A stretch of 64,000 nucleotides of DNA, taken from positions 796,696 to 860,695 of the forward strand of contig CAJNDS010000125.1 of assembly GCA_905221605.1 (NCBI GenBank), read 5' to 3'. The notes beneath the pieces were generated by a model that worked only from the letters and a program-made list of their open reading frames with translations, was not told the DNA's origin and ran no database searches. Shown in pieces: positions 54,901 to 62,455 of this stretch. The position numbers and the translations under genes are program-made. How positions within the stretch are numbered: position 1 is the stretch's first letter; every line of letters starts with the position of its first letter. This DNA comes from Symbiodinium natans (lineage: Eukaryota; Sar; Dinophyceae; Suessiales; Symbiodiniaceae).

Positions 54901-56983
54901 TGAAACCCCAAAGCCCTAAAACTCTAAAACCCTGAAACCCCAAAACCCTGAAACTCTAAACCCCCCAAAACCCTAAGTTCAGGGTTTCGGAACTTTAGGG
55001 ATGCCCGGGTTTAGGGTTTAGGGTTTAGGGTTTAGGGTTTAGGGTTTAGGGTTTAGGGTTTTAGGCTATTCAGGTAAGGGGTTGAAAATTTAGGGCTGAG
55101 GAGAACGAGGCTGAGGGTTTTTAACCCCAAGCCCTACATCCGACACCCTAAACCCTGAAATTCAGGGGCCCGTTCTTTGAGGCTTGAAAGTGGTGATTGC
55201 AGGTTAAACAGGCGTTTAGGTCGGATACGAGACTTCAGGGCTTACAGCCCAAGCCTTGGCAATTTGCGGGAGAGGGGTTTAAGGTTTAGGATTTAGGGTT
55301 TAGGGTTTAGGGTTTAGGGTTTATAGGGTTTAGGGTGTAGGATGAAGCCCCCCTTGTTAGCAGGGGTTGGGGGGTAGAACCCTAACCCTTGAAAGAGACT
55401 CGGTCGGGTGTGAGGCTATCAAGCTATGCAAGCGCGCGTGAGGGAGCGCGCCCCTAAACATTTGAAAAGGCGCAGCTCGCACAAGTACACTGATGCACAC
55501 CCTCAACCCTAAACCCTAAACCCTAAACCCTAAACCCTAAACCCTAAACCCCAAGCCCGAACCCTAAACCCGAATCCCGATTGGCGTTTGTCCGTTAGTC
55601 TCCCTGACACACCCATCCCAAGCCCTAAACCATCCTAAACCCTGGTCCCTATATAACCCCAAATTGTTTAGGGTTTAGGGTTTAGGGTTTAGGGTTTAGG
55701 GTTTAGGGTTTAGGGTTTAGGCGGTCCAAGGGTTTAGTTCAGGGCTCAGGGTTCAGGGTTTCGGCAGTCCCTGATAGAAACCCTAAACCCTAAACCCTAA
55801 ACCCTAAACCCTAAACCCTAAACCCTAAACCCTAAACCCTAAACCCTAAACCCTAAACCCTAAATCAATCTTCAGGCTTCTCAACGACCTCAGCCAAAGA
55901 GTTGGCAACCCCGAGGACGGCAGGTTTTTCTTCGGGGCGTTGAGGGTCGCGGGCCTCAAGATCGCAGGGCCCCAGGGCTGAGGTTAGGGTTTTGGGTTTT
56001 GGGTTTAGGGTTGAGAAATCAGGGTTCAGGGTTTAGAGTTTAGGGCTTATAAACCCTAATTAGGGTTTAGGGTTTAGGGTTTAGGGTTTAGGGTTTAGGG
56101 TCTTGGTTTCCGGGAGTTAAGAGCTTTAGTGGTGTCAGGCGGTAGTTGCGGCCTAGGACACCTTGCGCCTAGGGTTTGGGGCAAAAGGAAGGAGGATGGC
56201 ACCAGTAGGGTTTTGGGTTTAGGGTTTAGGGTTTAATTCCCGAAAAACCCTAAGCCCTGAGCCCTCAGCCGATGAACAGCTCGAGGACGCCCGGCAGCTG
56301 ATCATCGAAGGATCAACCGTGCGCCCAGCAGACTTTTTTTAGCTGACCCTAAACCCTAAACCCTAAACCCTAAACCACGTACAGCCCTCAACCCTAGGGC
56401 CCTAAAACCCTCGCGACTTGGGGTTCTTATGTACTCCAGGCTGATACAAGGTTATATAAGGTACGAGGGCTTGAGAGTGTTTGAGGGGCTGGGCTTTAGG
56501 CTTTAGGGTTCAGGGTTCAGGGTTCAGGGTTCAGGGTTTAGGGTTTGAGAGTGTTTGATTTTTTCGGGTTTAGGGTTTAGGGTTTAGGGCTTGAGAGTGT
56601 TTGGGATTTGCAGGGGTTTGGGTATTGTTGGGGTTCTGGGGGTGTAAGGTTCAGGGATGTAGTGGTTTGGGGTTTATAGGATTTAGGGACGTAGGGGTTT
56701 GCTCCCGGCTTCTCAGCAGCCGAGCAGCCTCGGAGGATGTTGAAACGCGGCCTTCGTGGACCTGGCCAACAGGATCGAGAGGCTTGCAAGCCTTTAGGGT
56801 TTAGGGTTTAGGGTTTAGAGTTCTGCCCTACACCGCAAACGCGCTGAGTCCCAGGTGCAGCAGCCCTTTCAGCCCATGGCGAGCCGCGCCCCTGCGGCAG
56901 AAACCTTGCCAGCCGAGGAACCATGTCACTCTTACCTGTCAACCGCCGCGAAATCTCTTGACACGCCCTACCGGCCCTCGTGA
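35395..56983 (+). CDS. PAM2-like motif plus DEDDy 3'-5' exonuclease (19 exons)
   Basis: Predicted 3'-5' exonuclease of the EXD1/RNase D type, probably acting on RNA. Exons: 35395-35473, 36639-36680, 37455-37501, 39462-39537, 40614-40640, 43784-43813, 45293-45341, 45749-45807, 46706-46754, 48057-48113, 48665-48695, 49547-49590, 50164-50248, 51462-51506, 53208-53267, 54199-54230, 55876-55915, 56286-56330, 56849-56983. All phases agree: 1032 bases, 343 residues, TGA at 56981. Residues 5-18 read AMNPNAAVFVPGGY, a PAM2-like motif (binds the MLLE domain of poly(A)-binding protein). Exo I: LSLDCE (D74, E76). Then VAYVELSVAAQAFAVDILLL. Exo II: VVHDFRQDTDALWHQFGV (H134, D139). Then LFDCQLCDVF, LLKQYGIL. 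Exo III: WERRPLRPDMLDYALED (Y257, D261), with Y and D in separate exons. The domain identification is strong; the junctions around 48.1-50.2 kb, the GA donor of the seventh exon and the link of the first three exons to the rest are inferred. The true start may be upstream. Confidence 0.7.
36066..36166. mobile_element. Palindromic MITE in intron 1 of the exonuclease gene
   Basis: CTACCCCCGCTGGGTTCCCC at the left, GGGGAACC...GCGGGGGTAG at the right. Single copy here. Confidence 0.5.
37676..37773 (+). repeat. TTTAGGG telomere-type array
   Basis: About 14 perfect units. Confidence 0.96.
37823..37949. mobile_element. MITE family C, left half, cut off by a TTTAGGG array
   Basis: CTAAGGGTCCATGTACCCAT and about 40 further bases, then about ten TTTAGGG units where the rest of the element should be. 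Confidence 0.55.
37949..38062. repeat. Dispersed repeat family F, copy 1
   Basis: About 110 bases: ACTGTAACTTTAGATCCTTA near the start and CTGAGTGCAGCCAAGG at the end. Copies 2 (38102-38211) and 3 (62877-62991) are closely similar. No terminal inverted repeats are obvious. Confidence 0.7.
38102..38211. repeat. Dispersed repeat family F, copy 2
   Basis: Directly repeated 40 bases after copy 1, slightly diverged and with a few bases missing in the middle. Confidence 0.7.
38483..38607 (-). repeat. Nine-base AAACCCTAC tandem repeat
   Basis: About 13 units of AAACCCTAC with AAACCCTAG and AAACCCTGC variants; a telomere-related sequence with a two-base longer period. Confidence 0.92.
38622..38696 (+). 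CDS. Exon-like island within the exonuclease gene
   Basis: Open frame GPWLLFQDTDGDSAKGGGDR between the exons at 37455 and 39462. Splice sites are not clear, and the flanking exons already join in phase without it. It could be an alternative exon or a captured fragment. Confidence 0.25.
38768..38870. mobile_element. MITE family I, copy 1
   Basis: CGCCTAGTC...TAGTCTACTGACTTTCAAGG with a poly-C run inside; copy 2 at 63743-63838. Confidence 0.55.
39000..39251 (+). other. Unique 250-base segment, uncertain coding
   Basis: Between two TTTAGGG arrays and inside the intron before exon 39462-39537. Overlapping open frames of 85 and 65 codons exist; neither shows a domain. A CTGCAG at 39025-39030 could be an acceptor. 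Confidence 0.3.
39334..39450 (+). repeat. TTTAGGG telomere-type array
   Basis: About 16 units with TTTGGGG and TTTAGAG variants, ending just before the exon with the exo I motif. Confidence 0.93.
40489..40588 (-). repeat. CCCTAAA array
   Basis: About 14 units, with CCCTAAT and CCCTAAG variants, ending 25 bases before the acceptor at 40613. Confidence 0.92.
41640..41755. mobile_element. MITE family E, copy 3
   Basis: ATGCTCAGTAGTACCCTTAT at the left and AAGCCTAGGCTACTGGGCAA at the right. Confidence 0.55.
42254..42337 (-). repeat. CCCTAAA telomere-type array
   Basis: Twelve perfect units. Confidence 0.96.
43432..43553. mobile_element. MITE family C, uninterrupted copy
   Basis: CTCAGGATCCATGTACCC at the left and GATACATGGACCCTCTTAGG at the right; no telomeric insert, so it serves as the empty-site reference for the family. 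Confidence 0.6.
44294..44356 (+). CDS. Exon-like island within the exonuclease gene
   Basis: Reads VSDIASWARIGTLRGEVRPA and is followed by GT. It lies between the exons at 43784 and 45293, which join in phase and align with the family without it. Alternative exon or captured fragment. Confidence 0.3.
45096..45285 (-). repeat. CCCTAAA telomere-type array
   Basis: About 26 units, one of the longest in the window, ending seven bases before the acceptor of exon 45293-45341. Confidence 0.96.
45830..45898 (+). repeat. Uninterrupted poly-G tract of 69 bases
   Basis: Begins about 20 bases after the exon with the HDFR motif. The reported length may be inexact because such tracts are hard to sequence. 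Confidence 0.9.
46480..46655 (-). repeat. CCCTAAA telomere-type array
   Basis: About 24 units, mostly perfect, upstream of exon 46706-46754. Confidence 0.95.
47497..47612. mobile_element. MITE family K, copy 2
   Basis: AAGGGACCTTAGGGGTCATT at the left and TTCGGGTCCCTT at the right, related to 22993-23135. Confidence 0.45.
48712..48830 (-). repeat. Eight-base CCCTAAAA tandem repeat
   Basis: About 14 units of CCCTAAAA or CCCTGAAA, one base longer than the telomeric unit. Confidence 0.9.
49100..49420. other. Unique AT-richer segment in an exonuclease intron
   Basis: About 300 bases with overlapping open frames of 74 (plus, 49196) and 76 (minus, 49171) codons. The plus frame begins MQGLENPERPRSAAGEYDGM and looks the more protein-like, but no splice sites or domain are evident. 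Possibly a captured gene fragment. Confidence 0.3.
49614..49679. mobile_element. 66-base perfect-arm hairpin
   Basis: GGTTCATGGGTACTTCTAAC and its near-exact inverse GGGGTTAGAAGTACCCAGAACC-type arm, separated by about 22 bases. It begins 23 bases after the donor of the exon at 49547-49590. Confidence 0.7.
49902..50110 (-). repeat. Longest CCCTAAA array in the window
   Basis: About 29 units with a single interruption (CCCTACCTAA near 49994). Confidence 0.97.
52014..52368 (-). repeat. Composite minisatellite, left part
   Basis: Units of about 55-70 bases, each CCCTAAACCCTTACTTCCCT then CCTAGAAA.ATTGACTCAAAC, repeated about five times; telomeric units form part of the monomer. Confidence 0.85.
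52390..52705. other. Unique segment inside the composite minisatellite
   Basis: About 310 bases without repeats, in the exonuclease intron between exons 51462 and 53208. A minus-strand frame is open for 94 codons (52417-52701) and includes AIEEATQNQSYVLVAPAVGR; plus-strand frames of 75 and 63 codons overlap. Antisense orientation relative to the host gene; no domain recognised. Confidence 0.3.
52720..52930 (-). repeat. Composite minisatellite, right part
   Basis: About three more units of the same monomer after the unique segment, showing the segment interrupts a once continuous array. Confidence 0.85.
52974..53045. mobile_element. MITE family E, degraded copy 4
   Basis: TAGTAGCCCAACGGTGCC at the left; the right end is shortened and runs into TTTAGGG repeats. 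Confidence 0.45.
54660..54975 (-). repeat. Degenerate 7-9-base CCCTAAAA-type repeat
   Basis: About 300 bases of AAACCCTAAAACCCTGAAAC-like sequence with irregular period. Confidence 0.85.
55776..55865 (-). repeat. CCCTAAA telomere-type array
   Basis: Thirteen units ending about ten bases before the acceptor of exon 55876-55915. Confidence 0.96.
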
Positions 56984-57180
56984 GAAGCTGCGGTGTCAAG
57001 CTCGAGAGCAGAGTTTTCCGTGGCAAGTCCATATGGCAGCAAAGCCTGACAGGGTGGGGCCCCCTTACTATGCTAACTGTAGTTAAGGGCCTTTTAACCT
57101 AACTTAGGATCCTTATAACCCAATTTAGGGCCCTTATAACTCTACTTATAACTAGGGGGCCCCACCCTGGAGGACCAGGC
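56984..57180 (+). other. 3' flank of the exonuclease gene with a MITE
   Basis: About 65 bases after the stop, then MITE family A copy 4. No recognisable polyadenylation signal. Confidence 0.5.
57050..57169. mobile_element. MITE family A, copy 4
   Basis: 120 bases, same ends as other copies, but flanked by GA on both sides (57048-57049 and 57170-57171) instead of TA. Confidence 0.88.
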
Positions 57181-57181
57181 A

Positions 57182-57330
57182 AGGAGCTGAGTCGATCCTT
57201 GCGGGACGACGGCACCACCGTCCGCCGTGCAAGCGGCATGCAGCAGTGTTTGCCCTCCATCGGAAAGATCATGAAGAAGTCTCGCGTTTTGTGCTGGTAT
57301 TTGAGTTGCGTATGAGTCTATGATTGTACA
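57182..57330 (-). pseudogene. Ankyrin-repeat-like fragment on the minus strand
   Basis: The minus-strand frame contains LLHDLSDGGQTLLHAACTAD then GGAVVPQG, resembling one ankyrin repeat (DGxTxLHxA pattern). It runs into the MITE at 57169 and then stops being meaningful, so it is a single fragment. A plus-strand frame is also open but has no recognisable features. Whether this is an exon of an opposite-strand gene or a captured piece is unclear. Confidence 0.35.
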
Positions 57331-57383
57331 TCGTTTGCATCGACATGGTGGAATTAAACAAAACATCAACGCATGTCACGAGG

Positions 57384-57445
57384 CTATATATATATATGTA
57401 TATACATACATGTGTATATATATTTATATAGAGTATACATATACG
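57384..57445. repeat. TA/TG microsatellite
   Basis: Alternating TATATA/TGTATA tract; open frames over it are artefacts. Confidence 0.9.
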
Positions 57446-57557
57446 GAGTCCACCATTGTATAACGACATGTCCACAAGGCACCCTTGAAAGGGTAGGTTT
57501 TAGGGCTGAGGGTTTTGGGTCCTACGTTGACGTCCGGCACGGAGAAGCCTTTTTAAC

Positions 57558-57632
57558 TCCGGTTCTTAGTAATTAGGGAATGTGGGAATTTTCTAACGTA
57601 CCTCATTCCCTCCTGTCCTGCTAAGAACCAGG
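57558..57632. mobile_element. MITE family G, copy 2
   Basis: GGTTCTTAGTAATTAGGGAA at the left and CTGCTAAGAACC at the right. Confidence 0.6.
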
Positions 57633-57842
57633 TAGGGAATACGCTGAGACGCTACACCCTGATACCCTAAACCTGATACCCAAATACCCTAAACTCTGAT
57701 GCATTTTGGGCTTGCGGGCTTTTGGGAGAATTCATCAATCCTGAGCCCTGACAAACCGAAACCCCAAATTGGGGTTAGGGCCGAAGCCCAACTCTAAAAC
57801 CCCATGCCCTGCAACCCTAAACCCTAGTATTTCGGGTGTAGT

Positions 57843-57966
57843 GTTTAGGGTTTAGGGTTTAGGGTTTAGGGTTTAGGGTTTAGGGTCTAGGGTCTAGGGT
57901 CTAGGGTCTAGGGTCTAGGGTCTAGGGTCTAGGGTCTAGGGTTAGGGTTTAGGGTTTAGGGTTTAG
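57843..57966 (+). repeat. TTTAGGG array with an internal TCTAGGG block
   Basis: About five TTTAGGG units, then about eight consecutive TCTAGGG units, then TTTAGGG again. Confidence 0.95.
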
Positions 57967-58084
57967 TGTGAGCTCTACCAGGTCTATGCTTTCGACTTCG
58001 CGCTGTTGGACAATTGCCGCTGCCGCCTTTGCTGCAATGCTGTCGGGGCCTGAGGCGTTAGACCCTTCATTGTAGGGTTTTTTT

Positions 58085-58205
58085 GGCTTGGACCCAGGGT
58101 GGGCCCCTTATTCCCTTTTTTAGGGTTTAGGTTGCCTTTTTATAGGCCCCTGCAAACCAAAAAGGACGCCCTTTGTATTCCTAGGTTATTGTCCAGTAGG
58201 GCTTC
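58085..58205. mobile_element. MITE family E, copy 5
   Basis: CCCAGGGTGGGCCCCTTATT at the left and CTAGGTTATTGTCCAGTAGG at the right. Confidence 0.5.
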
Positions 58206-58250
58206 ATGAAGGAGCGAATCCACAACATCAACCCCATAAAAGGCCCTTCT

Positions 58251-58374
58251 TACAGGGTGGGGCCCCCTTACTATACTAACAGTAGTTAAAGGACTTATAA
58301 CCTAACTTAGGGTCCTTATAACCCAATTTAGGGCCCTTATAACTCTACTTATAACTAGGGGGCCCCACCCTGTA
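58251..58374. mobile_element. MITE family A, copy 5
   Basis: 120 bases flanked by TA on both sides; almost identical to copies 1, 3 and 6. Confidence 0.9.
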
Positions 58375-58729
58375 AGGAGTTAGCAGAGCCCTTCCTGGTA
58401 TTAAGCTTCCTCTTGTGATGTTGGGCTAAGGGGGCTTTGGAAGTTCTGTGTTTCATGGTTCTGTCTAGTATGGGCTTTACATCTTGTGCTCCATTCATGG
58501 GCTTAGTAGTATTCGGGGCAAAAAACGGACGTGCGGAGGCCTCACTCGGGGGGGGGGGGGGGGGGGCCGAACCTTCGTCGTAAGCCCTAAACCCTTAACC
58601 AGCCTACTTTGGTAATGATTTGACTTTCTCTTTTGGGTACATATGCGTCGACTTTCCAAGCAAACGCCCATATGCAGGGACCATGCAGCTGCCCAAAGAT
58701 ACCCGATAGCATACGGGTGTGTCCGAAAC

Positions 58730-59115
58730 TGGTGGTACCCTACCGGGATCCTTTGTGCAAGGGAATCCTACTGTCTCTATTGGGCCTTCCTTCCTTTCCT
58801 TAGGGTTGGGTTTCCCAATATCATGCCATTAAAGCCAAAAAGGGTGCGCTTTTTATTCCTAGGTTACTCCTGGGTCTAGTAGCCCTAAACCCGAAACCCT
58901 TTATAGGTCATAGTAGGGGTCCCTTATTTTCGTAAACCCCCTAAACCCCCTCCATCCTTTGTCAAAATGGGGGGGTTTTATAGTCTAGACAAAGGCTTCC
59001 TTTTCAGCAGGCCGGGAGTAGGCCCTTTTTTTTCGGGTTGGGGTTCCCTTATAATCATTATCCCCTTAAAACCAAATGGTACCCTTTTATTCCCAGGTTA
59101 CTCCCGGGTCTAGTC
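58730..59115. mobile_element. Two family E MITEs in tandem (copies 6 and 7)
   Basis: 58730-58880 and 59005-59115 both end with TTCC(T/C)AGGTTACTCC(T/C)GG and GTCTAGT. The 78-codon open frame at 58643 spans the first and is not called as a gene. Confidence 0.5.
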
Positions 59116-59217
59116 GATTGCTTTAGGGTTTCGAATTTCTGCCTGCAGAGCAGGCGAAAATAAGCCCTAAACCCTAAACCCTAAACCCTAAACCCTAAAC
59201 CCTAAACCCTAAGCAAG

Positions 59218-59292
59218 GGCGAGAATGCTCGCTTCGATGGCTTCCGCTTGTTCCAGCGCCTGGTGGCGGGCCCAGTTCTCTGCTCGTCTCAG
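59218..59292 (+). CDS. Exon-like island, unidentified protein
   Basis: After AGCAAG, phase 0, reads GENARFDGFRLFQRLVAGPV then LCSSQ. The complementary minus-strand frame is also open, but the plus frame agrees with the neighbouring islands. The 3' splice position is uncertain. A family H MITE begins about 20 bases downstream. Not recognised. Confidence 0.4.
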
Positions 59293-59312
59293 CTTAAGGA
59301 CCTGAACTACTA

Positions 59313-59422
59313 ATTGCTTAAGAACCACCCCCAAGAAAACTATGTCCTTCTGAATTGGGGCCATATAGGGACTTATTATCATTTTCTTGTTTTTTTTGGG
59401 GGGCGGGGGTCTTAAGCAAATC
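59313..59422. mobile_element. MITE family H, copy 2
   Basis: CTACTAATTGCTTAAGAACC at the left, GGTCTTAAGCAAATCGTGG at the right, with poly-T/poly-G runs inside. Confidence 0.6.
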
Positions 59423-59513
59423 GTGGTGAACCTTTTTTTAAGGGGGGGGTCTTCAGCAAGTATGGGTGAGCCCTAAATCCTAACCCCTGAACCCTAAGCC
59501 ACATATCTGGCAG

Positions 59514-60102
59514 ACCCCATCAGGGACACGCAAGTGGAGACCAGCCCAGATCTTCTCACCACCAGATTGGTTTAGGGTTTTAGGGTTGAGGGTTTAGGGT
59601 TTAAGGTTGAAGGTTTTTTTTTTTGTTTTCTTTCTGTGGGTGCTCAAATGACAGTATTGCAGGGGCGGATTAGGGTTTCCGGTTTAGGGCTATATACCCT
59701 AAACCCAAAACCTTACATACCCTAAACCCCATCGATCTTCTGCTTTAAGGCAGTCCTTTGGAGCCATGTCAGCCTGGGGGTTGGTTTGGGGTGCTCTATG
59801 GCAATAGGGTTTAGAGTTTTGGGTTTAGGGTTTAGGGTTTAAACCCTAAGCTCCTACGCCTACACCGGCTCTTGGGGCCACCTTTCCCAGAACCCCTCAA
59901 AAGATTCAAAAAGTAGATTCCCTTTAAGGGTTCACAGGAATGTCCCAAAAAATAGTACACCCTAAGCCCTAAGCCTTAAACCCTAAACCCTATTTTGGTT
60001 GCTCTACCTTTTTGGATCCTCCCAGGGGTCTGCTTCGCAGGCCCTGCCCGAAGATCGCCTGAAATCAAGACTGGTGCTCTTCGGCCACACTGGCGTTGAA
60101 GG
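59514..60102 (+). CDS. Two phase-matched exons of an unidentified gene
   Basis: Exon 59514-59569 (after CTGGCAG) reads PIRDTQVETSPDLLTTRL and ends where GTTTAGGG begins. Exon 60041-60102 (after TCGCAG) reads ALPEDRLKSRLVLFGHTGVE and ends before GTTTGGGG. The first ends and the second begins in phase 0. Further exon-like islands follow at 61106 and 61526. The family is not recognised. Confidence 0.42.
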
Positions 60103-60139
60103 GTTTGGGGTTTAGGGTTTAGGGTTTAGGTTTGTATGA

Positions 60140-60273
60140 CCCAGAAGCAGCCAGAAGCACATGTACCTGTCTAGTATGTACTTAGTTCTTAAAGGGGTTC
60201 CTCACATAGTCCCTAAACCTAAAACCTAAAGCCCTAAACAATCTTATATACAAGGTACATGGACCCTTAGGCG
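60140..60273. mobile_element. MITE family C with telomeric insert, copy 4
   Basis: CACATGTACCTGTCTAGTAT at the left, GGTACATGGACCCTTAGG at the right; four degenerate CCCTAAA units in the centre. Confidence 0.55.
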
Positions 60274-60857
60274 TCGGATTCGGCCGCAGGGTTTACGGCT
60301 TGCAGTGGCTCCGGGTTTTAGCTACTTGGGCTTTTGCTGTGCCCAAAGCCCTCGCTGCAACATGCGGGTTTAGGGCTTAGGGTTTAGGGGTTCGGGGTTA
60401 GGGTTTAGGGTTTAGGGTTTAGGGTTGATTTAGGGTTTGGGGTAAACCGAAAAAAAGCCAAATATGCAACACGGAGACTTAGAACATTCCCTATACCAAA
60501 GGTTCCGAAAGCCACACACCCTAAAGATCTTCTTTTGCACGAAGGGGTTTTTGGAAAGCAAGAAACTCAAAGAGCTTTAAAGCCCGTCTTCATGGGCTCG
60601 ATTTTGGGGCCGGGGTTTGGGTGTTCCGAGTTTGTCAGGGTTAGGGCGTAGGGCTTGAGAGTTCTCGGGTTTGTGTCCCTAGGTTGACATGCTGAATCTT
60701 AAGCCTTAAATCCTAACCCTAAACCCTAAATCCGAACCCTAAACCCTACATCCTGGCTCAAAGTCGAGTCTCAAGCACGCAGCACAGGGAACCCAAACAG
60801 AAGACGAAGACTCGGCCTTTTCCGTACTGGCCCGAGGATTTAACCGCTTTAGGTTGG

Positions 60858-60943
60858 CATGTTCCCCCCAGTCCTTTAGGGATTATAATTGGGGGTACTA
60901 TAGTCCCTATTAAGGACTTCTAGTATAAGGGGAAACATCCCAA
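60858..60943. mobile_element. MITE family D, uninterrupted copy
   Basis: GGCATGTTCCCCCCAGTCCTT at the left (20 of its bases match the family end) and TATAAGGGGAAACATCCC at the right. Confidence 0.6.
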
Positions 60944-61105
60944 GCAGTAGGGTTTAGTCCGGCCTAGATCCTCAACCTTACTTTCCTCCCAAAACCATCG
61001 TCTTAGCGTGTAGGGTTTGGGGTTTAGGGTTTAGGGTTAAGGGTTTAGGGGTTTAGGGCTTTAGGGCTTTAGGGCTTTAGGGCTTAGGGTTTAGGGTTTG
61101 GAGCT

Positions 61106-61170
61106 TACGCTTGAGGGCCTCACCACGAACCCGAAGAGTGTCTTGGTTCGGGGTTTCCGCAGTTCTTGGG
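61106..61170 (+). CDS. Exon-like island, frame uncertain
   Basis: After CTTGAG, reads LEGLTTNPKSVLVRGFRS or, in the frame that would continue the 60041 exon, ASPRTRRVSWFGVSAVLGA. MITE family A copy 6 follows directly. Confidence 0.3.
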
Positions 61171-61173
61171 GCC

Positions 61174-61297
61174 TACAGGGTGGGGCCCCCTTACTATACT
61201 AACTGTAGTTAAGGGACTTATAACCTAACTTAGGGTCCTTATAACCCAATTTAGGGCTCTTATAACTCTACTTATAACTAGGGGGCCCCACCCTGTA
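61174..61297. mobile_element. MITE family A, copy 6
   Basis: 120 bases between TA dinucleotides, one base different from the consensus in the right half. Confidence 0.9.
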
Positions 61298-61525
61298 GTT
61301 CAAGCGACTTCTGCGACTCGAAGCTGCTAATCTGTTTCAGGTTTAGGGGTTTCAGGGTTTAAGGCTTAAGAGTTTAGGGCTTAGGGGCTTTAGGGTTTAA
61401 GGAGAAAGGGTTTACAGCTTAGGGTTTCGGAGTTGTAGGGTTTAAAACTTAAGGGTTAAGGGTTTAGGGGGTTGGGGTTTCGGGCCTTTAGAGCTACGAA
61501 ACCGACACTCCAAGCCCCCCAGAGC

Positions 61526-61590
61526 CAAACCCAATGATGCCGGACAAACTGAGGCAAGCTGTGAAGCGGCCAGAGGACCAGTCTACTTGA
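61526..61590 (+). CDS. Exon-like island with stop codon
   Basis: After CCCCAG, reads PNPMMPDKLRQAVKRPEDQS then T and TGA at 61588-61590, followed by TTTAGGG repeats. A plausible last exon of the gene beginning before 59.2 kb. Not recognised. Confidence 0.4.
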
Positions 61591-61599
61591 AGTTTAGGG

Positions 61600-62455
61600 T
61601 TTAGGGTTTAGGGTTTAGGGTTTCATGGGTAGTTCTGGGTACTGGTATGGCTCAGAAAGGTTAGGGCGTACCGTGAAAACGCGGACCGATTTCACCAGCT
61701 ATTAGCCAATGAACCACCAAATAGCACCCTAAACCCTAGACCCTAAAAAGGGTTGAGGGTCTAAGGTTTAGGGTTTAGGGTGAACCCTTCTACTGCTTGC
61801 CGCTCACTTCAGCACGCACCTTCATCAAGCGAAGGCTTTCTTTTTTGAGGAAGGGTTCGTTACCTAAACCCTAAACCCTAAACCTTAAACCCCAAGGCAA
61901 GTAACAACGGAGTTTCTCCACATTTGTGGCGGCTTTGGGCCTCATTACCGAACGGAAAGAGGGACTACAACGTAGAGAGCTTGGGTTTTCAGGGCTAGGG
62001 TTTAGGGGCTTAAGGTTTCAGCAACCTAGTGGTTTTGGGCTTTTGGCCACCCTAACCCTAAACCCTAAACCCTAAACCCTAAACCCTAAACCCTAAACCC
62101 TAAACCCTAAACCCTAAACCCTAAACCCTAAACCATCTCAATGCCTTTGGGTCGACAGGACGCCGAGCCCCTCGCAGCGCCAGGACCAAGCCGCTGCTTG
62201 GCAGGGTTTAGGTTTTAGGGTTTAGGGTTTAGGGTTTAGGGTTTAGGTTTAGGGTTTTGGGTTTAGGGTTTAGGGTTTTGCGTTTAGGGTTTAGGGTTAG
62301 GGTTTGGGGCTTAGGTGTGCCAAACAGTCCTTCAGGGTCCATGGGATTTGGAGCTTGGACGTCGGGTGTTGTAGGGGCTAGTATAGGGATATTCACCCTA
62401 AACCCTAAACCCTGAACCCTGAACCCTGAACCCTAAACCCTAAACCCTTTTCGTC
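61600..62455. other. Arrays and short unique pieces
   Basis: TTTAGGG repeats at 61595-61625, CCCTAAA array at 62048-62134 and TTTAGGG array at 62205-62310. A short exon-like piece at 62155-62203 (QDAEPLAAPGPSRCLA, then GTTTAGG) may be coding. Confidence 0.45.
62048..62134 (-). repeat. CCCTAAA telomere-type array
   Basis: Twelve perfect units. Confidence 0.96.

Noticed and set aside
57373-57576. Tyrosine-rich small open frames
   Set aside because: Translation of the TA/TG microsatellite.
58643-58879. 78-codon frame with a hydrophobic centre
   Set aside because: It spans a family E MITE and shares sequence with the neighbouring copy.
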